The notes: generated by a model from the letters alone, not told the origin. Counted from the stretch's first letter, positions 40,081-52,708 are shown. The stretch is DNA of 64,000 nucleotides from Actinomycetales bacterium (GCA_018970765.1 JAGWVT010000001.1:62001-126000); one strand, 5' to 3'. Made by a program: numbers and translations.

Positions 40081-42120
40081 GTGCCCAATCGCCTCGCGGC
40101 CTCGACGTCGCCGTACCTTCTCCAGCATCAGCACAACCCAGTCGATTGGTGGGAGTGGGGACCGGAGGCCTTAGCGGCGGCGCGTGAGCGCGATCTGCCG
40201 ATCTTCCTGTCTATTGGCTACTCGGCCTGTCACTGGTGCCATGTGATGGCCCATGAATCGTTCGAAGATGAAGCCACTGCACAGATGCTGAATGCCGGAT
40301 TCATCGCCATCAAAGTTGATCGCGAAGAACGCCCGGACGTGGATTCCATCTATATGGAAGCAACGGTGGCGCTAACCGGCCAAGGGGGTTGGCCGATGAG
40401 TGTTTGGCTCGATCATGACGCTCGACCCTTCTATGCGGGTACCTACTTCCCGCCACGGCCAGTGCATGGCATGCCGGCCTTCCAGCAGGTGTTGCAGGCC
40501 TTGAGTGAGGCATGGCAGCAGCGGCGCACCGACATCACATCTGCGGCTTCTCGAATTACCCAAGCCCTTGCCGATCGTGCCGAGGTGACGGCATTCCAAG
40601 GGATTGCAGACGAGCAGACGCTGCAGTTGGCGGTGCAGGCATGTCAGCGCGACTTCGATGCCCAGCGTGGTGGCTTCGGGACTGCCCCGAAGTTCCCACC
40701 CTCGATGGTGCTCGAGTTCCTGCTGCGTGAGGCGGCCCGCGCCGATGATGCGCAGGCTCTGCATATGGCCGAGGTGACCCTGACGGCGATGGCTCGCGGT
40801 GGCATGTACGACCAACTTGGTGGTGGGTTCGCGCGCTATTCGGTTGACGCCGACTGGGTGGTGCCACATTTCGAGAAGATGCTCTACGACAACGCTTTGC
40901 TCATCCGCGTCTACGCGCACTGGTGGCGATTGACCGGTGACCCGCTGGCCGAGCGTGTCGTCCGCGACAGTATCGAGTTCCTAGAACGCGAGATGCTGAC
41001 AGCTCAGGGAGCATTCGCCGCCGCCCTTGATGCCGATAGTGAAGGTGGCGAGGGGTTGTTCTACGCCTGGACTCCGGAGCAGGTCGATCGCGTCCTTGGT
41101 CCGACGGACGGCCCCTGGGCCTGCTCACTGCTCGAGGTCACCGAGCACGGCACCTTCGAACATGGGCTTTCCGTGCTGCAGTTGCGTGCGGATCCCACCG
41201 AATGGTCGCGTTGGCAACAGGTTCGCGAGCGCATGTTGGCGGTACGTGCCGAACGCCCACGACCAGCACGTGACGACAAAGTGGTGGCTGCGTGGAACGG
41301 CTTGGTAATTGCCGCACTGGCCGATGCGGGTGGCATTTTCAACGAACCGCACTGGGTTCGGTTGGCCGAATCAGCCGCCACGCTCCTTTGGCGGGTGCAT
41401 TGGGGTGCCGATGGCTCCGTGCTTGCCCGCTGCTCCCGGGATGGGGTGGTAGGGGCCAGTGGTGGGGTACTTGAGGACTACGCAGATCTAGCCGAGGGCC
41501 TGCTCGCCTTATTTCAGGCCACCGGCGATGTTGGGTTACTCACCTGGGCGGGGGAACTGCTCGACGCAGTCCGTGAACGATTCACGGACCAGGCCGGGGG
41601 ATTCTTCGACACCCCGCAGGACGGCGAGGTGCTGATTCGACGTCCGCGGGACCCAGCCGATGGTGCAGAGCCCTCTGGCTGGCTGGCCACCTCCCAAGCG
41701 TCACTGACCTACGCGGCGCTAACTGGCGATCTGGAGTATCGACTCCTCGCCGAACGCGCACTTGCCGTAGTTGCCGAACTAGGCCCACGCGCCCCTCGAG
41801 CCGTAGGCACCGGGCTGGCCGCGGTCAGTGCCCTGGTCAGCGGACCCCTCCAGGTAGCGGTGGCGGTGCCTGATGCTGCTGGTGTCGGGTCTACGGGTGG
41901 CCTGGTCGGCGGTGAACTCGGACGAATTGCCCGGTTGGGTACCTCACCGGGACTCGTCCTTGCCTGCGGCAGGCCCGATGCCATGCCGCTGCTTGCCGGG
42001 CGCCAGCCCGAAGGGCGGGCTCCGATGGCCTTCGTCTGTCGTGGATTCGTCTGCGATCTGCCCACCCGGGATCCAGTAATCCTGGCGAACCAGGTCAGTG
42101 CGAGGGCGATAACGGGGTAG
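40081..42120 (+). CDS. Thioredoxin-domain protein (YyaL/SSP411, DUF255)
   Basis: [42 protein letters not shown]. Confidence 0.95.
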   Translation: MPNRLAASTSPYLLQHQHNPVDWWEWGPEALAAARERDLPIFLSIGYSACHWCHVMAHESFEDEATAQMLNAGFIAIKVDREERPDVDSIYMEATVALTGQGGWPMSVWLDHDARPFYAGTYFPPRPVHGMPAFQQVLQALSEAWQQRRTDITSAASRITQALADRAEVTAFQGIADEQTLQLAVQACQRDFDAQRGGFGTAPKFPPSMVLEFLLREAARADDAQALHMAEVTLTAMARGGMYDQLGGGFARYSVDADWVVPHFEKMLYDNALLIRVYAHWWRLTGDPLAERVVRDSIEFLEREMLTAQGAFAAALDADSEGGEGLFYAWTPEQVDRVLGPTDGPWACSLLEVTEHGTFEHGLSVLQLRADPTEWSRWQQVRERMLAVRAERPRPARDDKVVAAWNGLVIAALADAGGIFNEPHWVRLAESAATLLWRVHWGADGSVLARCSRDGVVGASGGVLEDYADLAEGLLALFQATGDVGLLTWAGELLDAVRERFTDQAGGFFDTPQDGEVLIRRPRDPADGAEPSGWLATSQASLTYAALTGDLEYRLLAERALAVVAELGPRAPRAVGTGLAAVSALVSGPLQVAVAVPDAAGVGSTGGLVGGELGRIARLGTSPGLVLACGRPDAMPLLAGRQPEGRAPMAFVCRGFVCDLPTRDPVILANQVSARAITG

Positions 42121-42131
42121 CCTCAGGGCCC

Positions 42132-42893
42132 GTGGGGTTGTCCGATCTGGCGTACGGCATTTACGAGCGCCGACTCAAGGCTCAGATCGCCACGGAACGC
42201 ATCCCCCGGCATGTGGGCGTAATCCTCGATGGCAATCGGCGTTGGGCGCTGGCCCAGGGCTCGAGTTCCTCAGCTGGGCATCGCGCCGGTGCCGCCAAGA
42301 TCGTCGATTTCTTGGGCTGGTGCGATGACGCCGGGGTTGAAGTCGTCACGTTGTGGTTGCTGTCCACCGATAACCTCAACCGACCTCAGGCGGAGCTGCA
42401 GGCGTTGATGTCGATCATCGAAGACACCGTGCAGGGCCTGGTCGAGCAGAGCCGTTGGCGGCTCCATCCGGTCGGTGCCCTAGACCTCCTGCCAGATTCC
42501 ACCGCACGGTTGCTCAAGGAGAGCCAGGAATCGACGGCTGGCATCAAGGGCTCTCTAGTCAACGTCGCCGTAGGTTACGGAGGACGCCGCGAGGTTGTCG
42601 ACGCGGTGCGCTCGCTGATGCAGGAGCACGCAATCCAGGGCACCACGCTCGACGAGCTCGCGCAGTTCATAGACGTGGAGCACATCGCTGAGCACCTCTA
42701 CACGAAAGGTCAACCGGATCCAGACCTAGTGATCCGCACCTCGGGGGAGCAGCGACTCTCCGGCTTCCTGATGTGGCAGAGCGCGCATTCGGAGTTCTAC
42801 TTCTGCGAGGCGTACTGGCCCGATTTCCGCCACGTAGATTTCCTGCGCGCGCTACGCGCCTATGCCGACCGGCATCGACGCTACGGCACCTGA
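42132..42893 (+). CDS. uppS: Isoprenyl transferase (cis-prenyltransferase)
   Basis: HVGVILDGNRRWA, DLVIRTSGEQRLSGFLMWQSAHSEFYF. Confidence 0.93.
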   Translation: MGLSDLAYGIYERRLKAQIATERIPRHVGVILDGNRRWALAQGSSSSAGHRAGAAKIVDFLGWCDDAGVEVVTLWLLSTDNLNRPQAELQALMSIIEDTVQGLVEQSRWRLHPVGALDLLPDSTARLLKESQESTAGIKGSLVNVAVGYGGRREVVDAVRSLMQEHAIQGTTLDELAQFIDVEHIAEHLYTKGQPDPDLVIRTSGEQRLSGFLMWQSAHSEFYFCEAYWPDFRHVDFLRALRAYADRHRRYGT

Positions 42894-42901
42894 TTCTGCG
42901 T

Positions 42902-42920
42902 AGTCGGCGTGTCGCCGGCT
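42902..42920. terminator. Terminator-like hairpin without U tract
   Basis: AGTCGGCG-TGT-CGCCGGCT. Confidence 0.4.
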
Positions 42921-42976
42921 AACCGTGCATCCAGCGCCTAACCTCGCAGGTAACAGTCCGTTCGCGAGGAGAGGCT

Positions 42977-44284
42977 GTGGTAGCTACGCGCAAGACCTAT
43001 GTGCTCGATACCTCAGTCCTGCTCTCCGACCCCCGCGCTCTGAGTCGCTTCGATGAGCACGATGTCGTGATCCCTGTTGTCGTCATCATCGAACTCGAAG
43101 CCAAGCGATCTCACCCTGAGTTGGGCTACTTTGCTCGGCAGGCATTGCGCATCCTCGATGACCTTCGCGTCGTCCATGGGCGTCTTGATGCACCGATGCC
43201 TATGGGTGAGGACCCCCTCGGTCAGGGCACCGTTCGCGTGGAGTTGAACCACGCCGATGTCAGCGTTCTCCCGCATGGCTTCCCACTGGGCGAGAACGAC
43301 TCGCGCATCTTGGCCGTCGCGCAGAACCTGCGTGCCGAAGGCCGCGATGTGGTCCTGGTCAGCAAGGACCTGCCCATGCGGGTGAAGGCCTCGGCCGTGG
43401 GGTTGGTGGCCGAGGAGTATCGCGCCGAACTGGTTCTGGAGACTGGCTATACAGGGGTGTGCGAGGTCGACGTCGCCGATGCAGACATCGACCGACTTTT
43501 CGAGGAGTCCGAGATTGACCTTGACCTAGCCCGTGAACTGCCGTGTCACATGGGCCTCGTGCTGACCGGCAATCGCCAACATGCCCTGGGTCGAGTCACT
43601 CCTGACAAGCGCGTGCGCCTGGTGCGCGGGGATCGTGAGGTCTTCGGAATCCATGGCCGCAGTGCTGAACAGCGCTTGGCCTTGGACCTGCTGCTCGATC
43701 CCGAAGTTGGCATCGTCTCGCTGGGCGGACGAGCGGGCACGGGCAAGAGCGCCCTGGCCCTGTGTGCCGGTTTGGAGGCCGTCCTAGAACGCAGGTCCCA
43801 TCGACGGGTCATCGTGTTCCGGCCACTGTTCGCCGTTGGGGGGCAGGATTTGGGTTACCTGCCCGGAAGTGAGCAGGACAAAATGACGCCCTGGGGTCAG
43901 GCGGTCTTCGACACCCTCGATGCGATTACCACCCCGGCAGTCGTCGACGAGATCTTGGACCGCGGAATGCTGGAGGTACTCCCCTTGACTCATGTGCGCG
44001 GGCGCTCGCTGCACGATTCCTTCGTCATCGTCGATGAGGCCCAGTCGCTGGAGCGAAATGTGCTGCTGACGGTGCTCTCCCGGATTGGCCGTGACAGCCG
44101 CGTGGTGCTGACTCATGACGTGGCGCAGCGCGACAACCTTCGCGTGGGTCGCCATGACGGCGTGGTTGCGGTCGTCGAGAAGCTCAAGGGACACCCGCTC
44201 TTTGCCCATGTGACGTTGACCCGTTCCGAACGATCGCCGATAGCCGCCCTGGTGACCGAGGTTCTGGAACAGCCAGACCTCTAG
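42977..44284 (+). CDS. phoH: PhoH family protein (PIN-PhoH fusion)
   Basis: N-terminal PIN ([16 protein letters not shown]), [13 protein letters not shown] Walker A, IVDEAQSL. Confidence 0.93.
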   Translation: MVATRKTYVLDTSVLLSDPRALSRFDEHDVVIPVVVIIELEAKRSHPELGYFARQALRILDDLRVVHGRLDAPMPMGEDPLGQGTVRVELNHADVSVLPHGFPLGENDSRILAVAQNLRAEGRDVVLVSKDLPMRVKASAVGLVAEEYRAELVLETGYTGVCEVDVADADIDRLFEESEIDLDLARELPCHMGLVLTGNRQHALGRVTPDKRVRLVRGDREVFGIHGRSAEQRLALDLLLDPEVGIVSLGGRAGTGKSALALCAGLEAVLERRSHRRVIVFRPLFAVGGQDLGYLPGSEQDKMTPWGQAVFDTLDAITTPAVVDEILDRGMLEVLPLTHVRGRSLHDSFVIVDEAQSLERNVLLTVLSRIGRDSRVVLTHDVAQRDNLRVGRHDGVVAVVEKLKGHPLFAHVTLTRSERSPIAALVTEVLEQPDL

Positions 44285-44401
44285 CTTGTGAGGCACATCA
44301 CATTGACGCATGACTGGTTGAACCGATTCACGCCTCGCCACTTACAGTGAAGGTGCGCACTCCATCGGGGGGTCGCGCTTCAGGGGAGTTTGGAGGGCGC
44401 C

Positions 44402-45034
44402 GTGTTCCGTGCCGGACCCGCACGCTTCCTCGGGCTCGTTCGAACTGCAACCCTGGCTCTTTTGGGACTGGCGCTGGTCTGCGGTGGGCTAGCCGAAACA
44501 GCAAACGCGGCGCTGCGACCCGCTGTCGCTCCCATGGCTCCCGACGATGACCCGACGCTTGGCGGTGGCCAACCGCCGGCGGAGGACTTCATCGACGATG
44601 AACGGCTGGTGTTGGAACTCATGTATGCGCAGAGCCAGGATGCTGGCGGTGATCTGCGAGGCTTTCAACGCAGCCTCTACCAAGGCAGATGGTTTGCGCC
44701 GAGGTTTGAACGTGTACGCAAGTGCATTAGCTGGCGGGAGAGTCACCACAAATACGAGGCTGTCAGTAGTGGAGGCCTTTACCGCGGTGCTTACCAGATG
44801 AGTAAGGCCTTGGGTGTTGGTGCCACCTGGATGATGCAAAAGGAAGTTCGCCGGGATTTCGGCGATGTTGGACTTGAGCTCCTACAGCAGATCCGGCAAC
44901 TGCCCATCAATCAGTGGAACCGCTACTGGCAGGACCGCGCCTTCTACACCGTCTATCGCACCGGCAAGGGTGCCAAGCATTGGCGAAGTGACGTGTACAA
45001 CTGCAAGCTGAAGAAAAAGAAGAAGCGCAACTAG
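44402..45034 (+). CDS. Secreted transglycosylase/lysozyme-like domain protein
   Basis: Signal peptide; [31 protein letters not shown]. Confidence 0.75.
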   Translation: MFRAGPARFLGLVRTATLALLGLALVCGGLAETANAALRPAVAPMAPDDDPTLGGGQPPAEDFIDDERLVLELMYAQSQDAGGDLRGFQRSLYQGRWFAPRFERVRKCISWRESHHKYEAVSSGGLYRGAYQMSKALGVGATWMMQKEVRRDFGDVGLELLQQIRQLPINQWNRYWQDRAFYTVYRTGKGAKHWRSDVYNCKLKKKKKRN

Positions 45035-46695
45035 CCGGGTTGGCCGATCGGTATGCGTGTGATGGTCGGCGTCATCGTCTCAGCGAAGAAGTCATTGCCT
45101 TTGTCGTCGACCACCAGGAACGCTGGAAAGTCTCGGACCTCAATGCGCCAAACCGCTTCCATCCCGAGTTCTGGGAAGTCCAGTACCTCGACCTTCGTGA
45201 TGTTGTCCTGCGCGAGCCGGGCAGCGGGTCCACCAATTGAGCCGAGGTAGAAGCCGCCGTTGACTCGACAAGCCTCGGTCACTGCTTTGGATCGGTTGCC
45301 CTTGGCCAGCATGACGAAGGAGCCACCGGCCTTCTGGAAGGTGTCGACATACCCGTCCATGCGTCCCGCGGTGGTCGGGCCGAACGAGCCTGATGCGTAG
45401 CCTGCTGGGGTCTTGGCCGGTCCGGCGTAGTAGACGGCGTGGTTGCGCATGTACTCAGGCAGCGGCTCGCCGCGGTCCAACATCTCCTTCATTCGGGCAT
45501 GGGCGAGATCGCGGGCCACGACCAGCGAACCAGTCAGGCTCAGGCGAGTTTTGATCGGGAGTTCGTGTAGTCGCCGACGGATCTCGTCCATCGGCAGGTT
45601 CAGGTCGATGGGCACGACCTCACCGTCGAACTGGTCTTCGTCGACATCGGGCAGATAGTGCCCTGGCTCGCGCTCCAGTGCCTCCAAGAACACGCCGTCA
45701 GTCGTGATGCGCGCGAGCGCCTGGCGATCTGCTGAACAGGACACTGCAATAGCAACCGGGCACGAGGCACCGTGCCGTGGCAGGCGAACCACACGCACGT
45801 CGTGGCAGAAGTACTTTCCGCCAAATTGTGCACCGATGCCGAAGGCCTGCGTCATGCGCAGAATCTGCTGCTCCACCTCTAGGTCGCGAAACGCATGCCC
45901 GGTATCCGATCCATGGACGGGCAGAGAGTCTAGGTACCGGGCACTGGCGTACTTGGCCACCTTCAGGGCGTACTCCGCGCTCGTTCCCCCGACCACGACG
46001 GCGAGGTGGTAAGGCGGGCAGGCTGCAGTACCAATCGAGCGAAGTTTCTCGTCAAGGAACCTAGCGAACGCCTCCGGATTGAGCAGTGCGGCAGTTTCCT
46101 GGAAAAGAAAGCTCTTGTTTGCACTCCCACCACCCTTGGCCATGAATAGGAAGTCGTACTTCGTCTCGGCCCCGGCATGGGTGTTCGCGTAGATCTCGAT
46201 TTGAGCGGGAAGATTCGTGCCGGTATTGCGCTCGGTGAACATCGTTAGGGGCGCCAATTGCGAGTAGCGCAGGTTCAATTGCTGGTACGCGTCGTAGATG
46301 CCACGTGACAGGTGATCCTCATCCTGGCCCGTCGTCCACACCTGCTGCCCACGTTTGCCCATAACGATTGCGGTACCAGTGTCCTGGCACATTGGAAGCA
46401 CGCCGCCGGCAGAAATGTTGGCGTTCTTCAGCAGGTCAAGTGCGACGAAGCGGTCATTTGGGCTCGCCTCCGGGTCCTGCAGGATGGCGGCCAACTGAGC
46501 AAGGTGCCCGGGCCGCAGGAGGTGCGAGATATCTCGGATCGCTTCGAAGGCCAGCAGTCGCAAAGCTTCTGGTTCGACTTGGAGGAACGTGCGTCCAGCG
46601 GCCTGAACTGTTTCCACGCCATCGGCAGTTATGAGTCGGTATGGAGTCTCATCCGCACCGAGTGGCAGCAGATCTTCGTAGACGAACTCAGACAC
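45031..46695 (-). CDS. Fumarate hydratase class I
   Basis: [59 protein letters not shown] 46695 with TACGCT-N6. Confidence 0.93.
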   Translation of the reverse strand: MSEFVYEDLLPLGADETPYRLITADGVETVQAAGRTFLQVEPEALRLLAFEAIRDISHLLRPGHLAQLAAILQDPEASPNDRFVALDLLKNANISAGGVLPMCQDTGTAIVMGKRGQQVWTTGQDEDHLSRGIYDAYQQLNLRYSQLAPLTMFTERNTGTNLPAQIEIYANTHAGAETKYDFLFMAKGGGSANKSFLFQETAALLNPEAFARFLDEKLRSIGTAACPPYHLAVVVGGTSAEYALKVAKYASARYLDSLPVHGSDTGHAFRDLEVEQQILRMTQAFGIGAQFGGKYFCHDVRVVRLPRHGASCPVAIAVSCSADRQALARITTDGVFLEALEREPGHYLPDVDEDQFDGEVVPIDLNLPMDEIRRRLHELPIKTRLSLTGSLVVARDLAHARMKEMLDRGEPLPEYMRNHAVYYAGPAKTPAGYASGSFGPTTAGRMDGYVDTFQKAGGSFVMLAKGNRSKAVTEACRVNGGFYLGSIGGPAARLAQDNITKVEVLDFPELGMEAVWRIEVRDFPAFLVVDDKGNDFFAETMTPTITRIPIGQPG

Positions 46696-46721
46696 TGGGT
46701 AAGCGTAGCCGCGTACCGGAA

Positions 46722-47735
46722 CTAGCGACTTGTGGTCGGTCCATCGCGGTGCTCGCTGATCATCTCGCGGATCGTGCCGCTCTTCGCGCGCATCACGATC
46801 GAGTGCGATACCGAGCCTTGAGGCCGGTATCGAATTCCGCGCAGCAATTCCCCATCGGTGATACCCGTAGCGCAAAAGAAGATGTTGTCCCCGGTGACCA
46901 GGTCGCGAGTGGTCAATACCTGATCAAGGTCGAGCCCCGCATCGAGTGCGCGACGGCGTTCCTGGTCGTCACGCGGCCACAGGCGCCCTTGAATTTCACC
47001 ACCCATACATGCCAGCGCGCAGGCGGCAATGATGCCTTCCGGCGTGCCGCCGATGCCGGCCAGGAGATCGACTCCGGTGCCGGGACGGGCTGCCATGATG
47101 GCGCCGGCCACATCACCGTCGCTGATGAACTTGATCCGAGCACCGGATCGCTGCACATCGGCGACCAGGTCCGCGTGGCGCGGACGATCAAGAATGCAGA
47201 CGGTCAAATCGGCGACCGATTCCCCCTTGCATTTGGCGATCTGTTCCAGGTTCCAACTGATTGGCGCCGTGATGTCGATTGCCGTTGCGCAGTCCGGCCC
47301 AACGACGAGTTTCTCCATATAGAACACGGCGCTCGGATCGAACATCGCACCACGCTCGGCGACGGCGATCACCGAAATCGCGTTCCCCATTCCCTTAGCA
47401 GTCAACGTTGTGCCGTCGATGGGGTCGACAGCGACGTCCGCCTCCGGCCCGGTCCCATCGCCCACCTGCTCTCCGTTGAAGAGCATCGGAGCATCGTCCT
47501 TCTCGCCCTCACCGATGACCACGGTCCCATTCATCGACACCGATCCGATGAAGCGGCGCATGGCATTCACCGCAGCACCGTCGGCACCGTTCTTGTCACC
47601 TCGACCAACCCATCGGGCCGCTGCCATCGCACCGGCTTCGGTGACCCGGACCAGTTCGAGGGCCAGGTTTCGGTCTGGAACCTCCGGATCAGCCTTCACG
47701 CTTCCACTGTGCACAGCGTCTTGGGTGCCAGCCAT
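46722..47735 (-). CDS. glpX: Class II fructose-1,6-bisphosphatase
   Basis: [49 protein letters not shown] 47735. Confidence 0.95.
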   Translation of the reverse strand: MAGTQDAVHSGSVKADPEVPDRNLALELVRVTEAGAMAAARWVGRGDKNGADGAAVNAMRRFIGSVSMNGTVVIGEGEKDDAPMLFNGEQVGDGTGPEADVAVDPIDGTTLTAKGMGNAISVIAVAERGAMFDPSAVFYMEKLVVGPDCATAIDITAPISWNLEQIAKCKGESVADLTVCILDRPRHADLVADVQRSGARIKFISDGDVAGAIMAARPGTGVDLLAGIGGTPEGIIAACALACMGGEIQGRLWPRDDQERRRALDAGLDLDQVLTTRDLVTGDNIFFCATGITDGELLRGIRYRPQGSVSHSIVMRAKSGTIREMISEHRDGPTTSR

Positions 47736-47857
47736 GTCGGTCCTCCCTCTGCTGCCACTGACCTGACGGTAACCGGCAGTGATGCATGCCACATTATCTG
47801 TCCGCGAGGCAGTTAGGACCGAGTCGCGATCCTGGCCAGGGCTGTCAGGATGGAGGC

Positions 47858-48406
47858 GTGAGCCAGCAGCCAGTCCCGACGGGTCGCCCCAATGCCAGGC
47901 TGCGCCAATCCATCGGGGACATGATCCGATCGATGGTCGTGGTCCTGGTGGTGGTGGGGGCCCTGCTTGCCGTCACCTGGCGGCCGCAGCCGGACGCGGT
48001 GAAGGTTGTGGACATCCAGCAGGTCCTGACGGTGGCTCAGATGCAGGCTCCCTTTGAGCCTCGGGTACCGACAGGGATAAGCGGGCTGCAACCAACAAGT
48101 GTTCGCTGGGAGCCCACCGCCGCATCCGGTGATACGCCGGTCTGGCACGTTGGCTACGTCGTTAATGGTCGTGACTACCTTCAGGTTTCTCAGTCGCAAG
48201 TTGGTGACTCGAACTACCTCGCCGAGCAGACTGCCGGCGGCGAGCCCGGCGGCAACGTCATGGTGCAAGGCGCACCGTGGACGGTGTGGACGTCATCCGA
48301 TCGGATGAGCCTGGTCCAGCAGGCTGGCGGAGTGACGACCGTTGTTAGCGGCACCGTGGACGTCTCTCAACTCGAGGTCGTGGCACGGTCCCTCTCGGTG
48401 AACTAG
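47858..48406 (+). CDS. DUF4245 domain-containing protein
   Basis: N-terminal TM, conserved position between glpX and xseB; CAGGAT-N6-GTG. Confidence 0.8.
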   Translation: MSQQPVPTGRPNARLRQSIGDMIRSMVVVLVVVGALLAVTWRPQPDAVKVVDIQQVLTVAQMQAPFEPRVPTGISGLQPTSVRWEPTAASGDTPVWHVGYVVNGRDYLQVSQSQVGDSNYLAEQTAGGEPGGNVMVQGAPWTVWTSSDRMSLVQQAGGVTTVVSGTVDVSQLEVVARSLSVN

Positions 48407-48425
48407 TCCAAGATCCCTATCGGGA

Positions 48426-48674
48426 CTACTCGCCGGGCTTTTCGTCGTCTGTGACCTCGGCCATTGCCTTCGCGATGCTTGCCTGGGCCTGATCAAGCCA
48501 GGACTGGCAGACGCGCACGAGCTCCTCGCCGCGCTGCCAGAGCCGCAGGCTCTCCTCAAGACCCAACCCACCAGTTTCGAGTTCGGCGACGATCGCGTTG
48601 AGTTCATCGCGCGCCTGCTCGAATGGCAAAGTTTGGTCTGGGGCTTCGTTGGTTGATTGGGTTGCACGAGCCAT
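48426..48674 (-). CDS. xseB: Exodeoxyribonuclease VII small subunit
   Basis: PFEQARDELNAIVAELETGGLGLEESLRLWQRGEELVRVCQSWLDQA. Confidence 0.92.
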   Translation of the reverse strand: MARATQSTNEAPDQTLPFEQARDELNAIVAELETGGLGLEESLRLWQRGEELVRVCQSWLDQAQASIAKAMAEVTDDEKPGE

Positions 48675-48678
48675 CTCG

Positions 48679-49848
48679 TTATTCCTGCCTTTCCGAGTCG
48701 TTCACCATGATCGTGTCAATGCTTGTGGTGACCTGACCACGGGCTAGACGCAGCGCAAGGCGATCGCCGATGGCGACCTCGGTTGCATCGCGCAGCACAC
48801 TTCCGTCCTCCAGCACGGCAATGGCGTAGCCGCGATCTAGTGTCGCTTGCGGGGAGAGTGTCTGGAGCTGGGCCTGCAGGTGTGCCAGGGATAGTTCGGC
48901 GGACTCAAGTCGGGTTTGTACGGCCCTACGAAGCCGCGAGCGGGTGTCGACAATGTGGCGATCCATCTGCTCAGCACGTTGATGCAGAGACCTTCGCCCG
49001 CGTTGCGCGAGGTTCTGGATCAGTTGGACCTGCTCGCGCCAGGATGGCACGATCCTCTTGGCCGCGTCGGTCGGAGTCGAGGCACGCAGGTCGGCAACGA
49101 AGTCGAGTAGCGGCACATCCTGTTCGTGCCCAATGGCGCTGACAACCGGGGTGCGGCAGTTGGCCACTGCGCGTACCAAAGTCTCGTTGCTGAATGGCAG
49201 GAGGTCTTCAACACTGCCACCTCCACGGGTGATGACGATGACGTCGATCTCGGGTCGTGACGCCAACTCGGTGAGCGCCGCGACAACTTCTGGAACGGCT
49301 TGGGCACCCTGCACTGCGACCTCGCGCACTTCGAACGCCGTACCTGGCCATCGATCCCACACATTCGCCTGCACATCGTGCTGCGCAGCACTGTTGCGGC
49401 CGCAGATCAGCCCGATACAGCGTGGAAGGAAGGGCAGTGGCTGTTTACGTTCAGGCGCAAAGAGTCCTTCGGCGGCGAGCGTGGCACGAAGCGCCTCGAG
49501 TTGTGCGAGCAGTTCACCCAGACCGACCGCGCGAAGTGCGCGGGCTCGGTACTGCAATTCGCCGCGACCTGTCCAGTAGCTGGGCTGGGCGTGTACCAGG
49601 ATCCGCTGGCCGGCCGCCAAGGGCGGTTGCAGGCCACCTGCAATGCTCGTGTCCACCACGACGGTCAATGAGACGTCCGCCTCGGTATCGCGCAGGCGCA
49701 AATACTGCAGCCGTCCGCCGGGTCGCGGTCGATATTCCGCTACCTCGCCCTCGATCCACACAGACCCCAGACGACCCACCCAGTCCTTGACGGCATTGGC
49801 CACAGTGCGTACGGCCAGGGGTGCCTCAGGTGAGGAGTCCAGCGCCAT
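48679..49848 (-). CDS. xseA: Exodeoxyribonuclease VII large subunit
   Basis: VWIEGEVAEYRPRPGGRLQYLRLRD, VIVITRGGGSVEDLLPFSNETLVRA. Confidence 0.95.
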   Translation of the reverse strand: MALDSSPEAPLAVRTVANAVKDWVGRLGSVWIEGEVAEYRPRPGGRLQYLRLRDTEADVSLTVVVDTSIAGGLQPPLAAGQRILVHAQPSYWTGRGELQYRARALRAVGLGELLAQLEALRATLAAEGLFAPERKQPLPFLPRCIGLICGRNSAAQHDVQANVWDRWPGTAFEVREVAVQGAQAVPEVVAALTELASRPEIDVIVITRGGGSVEDLLPFSNETLVRAVANCRTPVVSAIGHEQDVPLLDFVADLRASTPTDAAKRIVPSWREQVQLIQNLAQRGRRSLHQRAEQMDRHIVDTRSRLRRAVQTRLESAELSLAHLQAQLQTLSPQATLDRGYAIAVLEDGSVLRDATEVAIGDRLALRLARGQVTTSIDTIMVNDSERQE

Positions 49849-49890
49849 GGGAATTGAGCGTAGGCGTAGGACTGCGCCTACGATGTTGAG

Positions 49891-50877
49891 GTGCCTGCCA
49901 CCAAGAAAGTTCTCCTCGCCTCTCCCCGTGGCTATTGCGCTGGTGTCGATCGTGCGATCGTGACCGTCGAGAAGGCGCTTGAGCTCTACGGTGCGCCCTT
50001 ATATGTGCGCAAGCAGATCGTGCATAACAGGCATGTTGTTGAGGACCTCGAGGCCAAGGGAGCGGTCTTCGTCGACGAGCTGGACTCGGTACCGGAAGGT
50101 GCCACGGTGGTGTTCTCCGCGCACGGCGTTGCCCCCTCAGTCCATGCCGACGCCGCAGAACGCCAACTCAAGACCATCGATGCCACCTGCCCACTGGTGA
50201 CGAAGGTGCATGCCGAGGCGCGGCGCTTTTCTGCTGAGGGCTACGGCATCGTCCTGATCGGTCACGAAGGACACGAGGAAGTCGTCGGCACCATGGGCGA
50301 GGCGCCCAATGACATCACACTTGTACAGTCTCCGGCTGAGGCGGAAACCGTCCACCTCTCCTCCGACAAACTCGTATGGCTCTCTCAAACGACACTCTCG
50401 GTGGACGAGACAATGCAGACAGTCGCAGCACTCTCACAGCGGTTCCCGAATCTGGTCAGCCCACCCAGTGACGACATCTGCTACGCGACCCAGAACCGTC
50501 AAGCTGCTGTCAAGATCATTGCACCCCAGTGCGATGTGGTGGTGGTCGTCGGCTCAGGGAACTCCTCGAACTCGGTTCGGCTCGTCGAGGTTGCACTGGA
50601 GTCAGGCGCAGGCAGTTCCTATCGCGTAGATAACGCAGGGGAATTACAGGACGAGTGGTTCACAGGCGCGAACACCGTTGGCGTAACGAGCGGTGCATCG
50701 GTTCCGGAGGAGTTGGTCGCGCAGGTGCTGGCCTGGCTAGATACGCGAGACTTCTCAGAGGTTGAATCCATCAGCGCTGCGGAAGAGACGTTGCTATTCG
50801 CTCTTCCGCCAGAATTACGGAAGGACCTCAAGGCCCGCGATGCCCGCGATGCCCGCGATGCCCGCGAGAACGATTAG
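49891..50877 (+). CDS. ispH: 4-hydroxy-3-methylbut-2-enyl diphosphate reductase
   Basis: [60 protein letters not shown]. Confidence 0.95.
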   Translation: MPATKKVLLASPRGYCAGVDRAIVTVEKALELYGAPLYVRKQIVHNRHVVEDLEAKGAVFVDELDSVPEGATVVFSAHGVAPSVHADAAERQLKTIDATCPLVTKVHAEARRFSAEGYGIVLIGHEGHEEVVGTMGEAPNDITLVQSPAEAETVHLSSDKLVWLSQTTLSVDETMQTVAALSQRFPNLVSPPSDDICYATQNRQAAVKIIAPQCDVVVVVGSGNSSNSVRLVEVALESGAGSSYRVDNAGELQDEWFTGANTVGVTSGASVPEELVAQVLAWLDTRDFSEVESISAAEETLLFALPPELRKDLKARDARDARDAREND

Positions 50878-51730
50878 GTCCGCGCTGCGCGCTGCCTGCA
50901 CCACGGCGGGAGCGAATCACGGCGATCACGACACCAACCAACACCGCGGCGAGTATCCAGGCCCAGTTTCGGCCGAGAACGAGGAAGACCGCGAGGCCGC
51001 GTTCCACGATCCCACCCTGCACACCCAGCTGTCCGACCGTCAGTGCCGTAATCAACGCGGCGATCGGCGGTGCGATAGCAGCCACTGCCACGTCGGAGCG
51101 TCGCAGCGTCAGTGCCACGTAGATCGTTGAGGCAAGTAACGCGACTCCGGTCAACAAACCGAATGCACTCTTGGTGACCAACGCATCAATCAGACCCACG
51201 AGCAAAGTCACGGCAATCACGACGACGTAGCCGAGGCCTCCGCGTAGTCCGCGGCTCCTTCCACGGTCGGATTGACCGCGATCACCCCGGCGCCGACCAC
51301 CGGATGACTTCTTGCTCATGGCTTGGTCATCCGCGACTCGGGCACCGCCGGTCGGTGCAACGCCGCCTTCACGGCCATCGTTGTCGACTGGTGTCCGGAC
51401 GGTACGCAACTTGCGGGCCTGGTCGGGCCGCAGTGCAGGGGTCGCGGTTGGGTCAATGACGTAGTAACTGCGGAACAGTCGCCCAGTTGCGGTGCCCGGT
51501 GCCACGGCCATGACAGGCGCAACTTCGTTCACCTCGTCAGCATCGAACTCGTTGAATTCGTCAAGGTCCCTCAGCTCGACGTCGTCGGCCTGCGCCATCA
51601 CCACTAATTCGGGGGTTGCGGGTGCAGACTCCTGTCTTGCGTGTGCGATGGGCGGACCAGGATCCTCATCCTGGAAGAGGTCCCAGAATCCGTCGTCGCC
51701 AGCGGCGGCGGGAGCGTTGGGCTCGTCCAC
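50828..51730 (-). CDS. DUF6542 domain-containing protein
   Basis: C-terminal 4-TM domain, conserved position after ispH; TAGCGT-N6-GTG. Confidence 0.8.
   Translation of the reverse strand: MDEPNAPAAAGDDGFWDLFQDEDPGPPIAHARQESAPATPELVVMAQADDVELRDLDEFNEFDADEVNEVAPVMAVAPGTATGRLFRSYYVIDPTATPALRPDQARKLRTVRTPVDNDGREGGVAPTGGARVADDQAMSKKSSGGRRRGDRGQSDRGRSRGLRGGLGYVVVIAVTLLVGLIDALVTKSAFGLLTGVALLASTIYVALTLRRSDVAVAAIAPPIAALITALTVGQLGVQGGIVERGLAVFLVLGRNWAWILAAVLVGVVIAVIRSRRGAGSAQRGPNRSRGHRGHRGHRGP
50833..50868. repeat. 9-bp tandem repeat GCCCGCGAT, about 4 units
   Basis: GCCCGCGAT x3 + GCCCGCGAG in the 3' overlap of ispH and DUF6542 gene. Confidence 0.9.
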
Positions 51731-51772
51731 GTCGGTACGCTAACCGATCAGAGCCGGTAGCCGTGCTGCGCC

Positions 51773-52708
51773 TCATTCCTGAAGCCTTGTGCTTTGCTCG
51801 GCGGTCAGCAATTGCTCCTTCACCTCGATACCCCATGCGTAGCCGGCCAGACTGCCGTCGGTGCGGATTACCCGGTGACACGGCACCGCCAGTGCCACCG
51901 GGTTACCTGCGCAGGCCGCCGCAACGGCTCGGATCGAGGTTGGGCGATTTATCTGGTCAGCAATCTGCGTGTAGGTGCGTGTTTGGCCTGATGGGATGGT
52001 GCGAATTGCTTGCCATACCCGTGCCTGGAACGCAGTTCCATTGACGTCGAGCGGCAGCTGTGGGGCTTGGTGACCCACGGCGAGTGTACGTAGCGCGATG
52101 AGCACGTCGACCATGGCGAATTCATCTTCGCGCAGGTCTGCCGCCGAGAATTCTCGCTTGATTTCATCGACGAGGCGTGCACGATCGACGCCAATCCGCG
52201 CGGCGCATAGCCCGCGATCTGACGCCACCGCCACGATCACGCCGATGGCTGAGGGAGTCGTTGCCCACAGCAACGGAAGTCCGGGGGCACCCGCGGCGTA
52301 CTCAGAAGGAGTCATCCCCAGGCGACGGCCGACCTCGTCATAAAAGGAACGAACAGATCCGTAGCCTGCATCCGTCAAGGCGTCGGCGATGGTGGTTGTG
52401 CGACGCAGTGATACTCGCGCGAGATCCGTGCGCACCGCGCGACCGTATGCGCCTGGGGAGATGCCGAGGGCTTGAAAGTCCCGCTGGATCTGGCGGGGTG
52501 TGCAGTCGGCGAGGTCGGCGAGTTCGCTGATCGCTACCGGGCCGCCTGCGACTTCCATCGCTCGGCAGCACACCAGCACGCGGTCTCGACCTGACACCCC
52601 TGCACGGTAGTCAGGCGCCATCAGCGCTGGACTCCGATTTGCGACAACTGCTTGTGCCCCTGACTGCGCGGTCAAGAGAGATTCAGCAACTTCGTGAATC
52701 AGAGTCAA
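51773..52708 (-). CDS. Ada-type fusion: AraC HTH + methylated-DNA-[protein]-cysteine methyltransferase
   Basis: AraC-like HTH (CTPRQIQRDFQALGISPGAY), VWQAIRTIPSGQTRTYTQIA, PCHRVIRTDGSLAGYAWG; no Cys4 Ada N-domain. Confidence 0.9.
   Translation of the reverse strand: MTLIHEVAESLLTAQSGAQAVVANRSPALMAPDYRAGVSGRDRVLVCCRAMEVAGGPVAISELADLADCTPRQIQRDFQALGISPGAYGRAVRTDLARVSLRRTTTIADALTDAGYGSVRSFYDEVGRRLGMTPSEYAAGAPGLPLLWATTPSAIGVIVAVASDRGLCAARIGVDRARLVDEIKREFSAADLREDEFAMVDVLIALRTLAVGHQAPQLPLDVNGTAFQARVWQAIRTIPSGQTRTYTQIADQINRPTSIRAVAAACAGNPVALAVPCHRVIRTDGSLAGYAWGIEVKEQLLTAEQSTRLQE

Noticed and set aside
42977-44284. PhoH2 as part of a PhoAT-PhoH2 toxin-antitoxin pair
   Set aside because: No PhoAT-like small ORF upstream; the neighbour is uppS, as in ordinary actinobacterial PhoH loci.
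44340-44401. Possible riboswitch (G-rich leader) upstream of the secreted transglycosylase-like gene
   Set aside because: Leader is only about 60 nt and lacks recognisable conserved cores; an Infernal search would be needed.
46641-47816. 391-aa plus-strand ORF opposite glpX
   Set aside because: Antisense shadow of a clear GlpX coding sequence.
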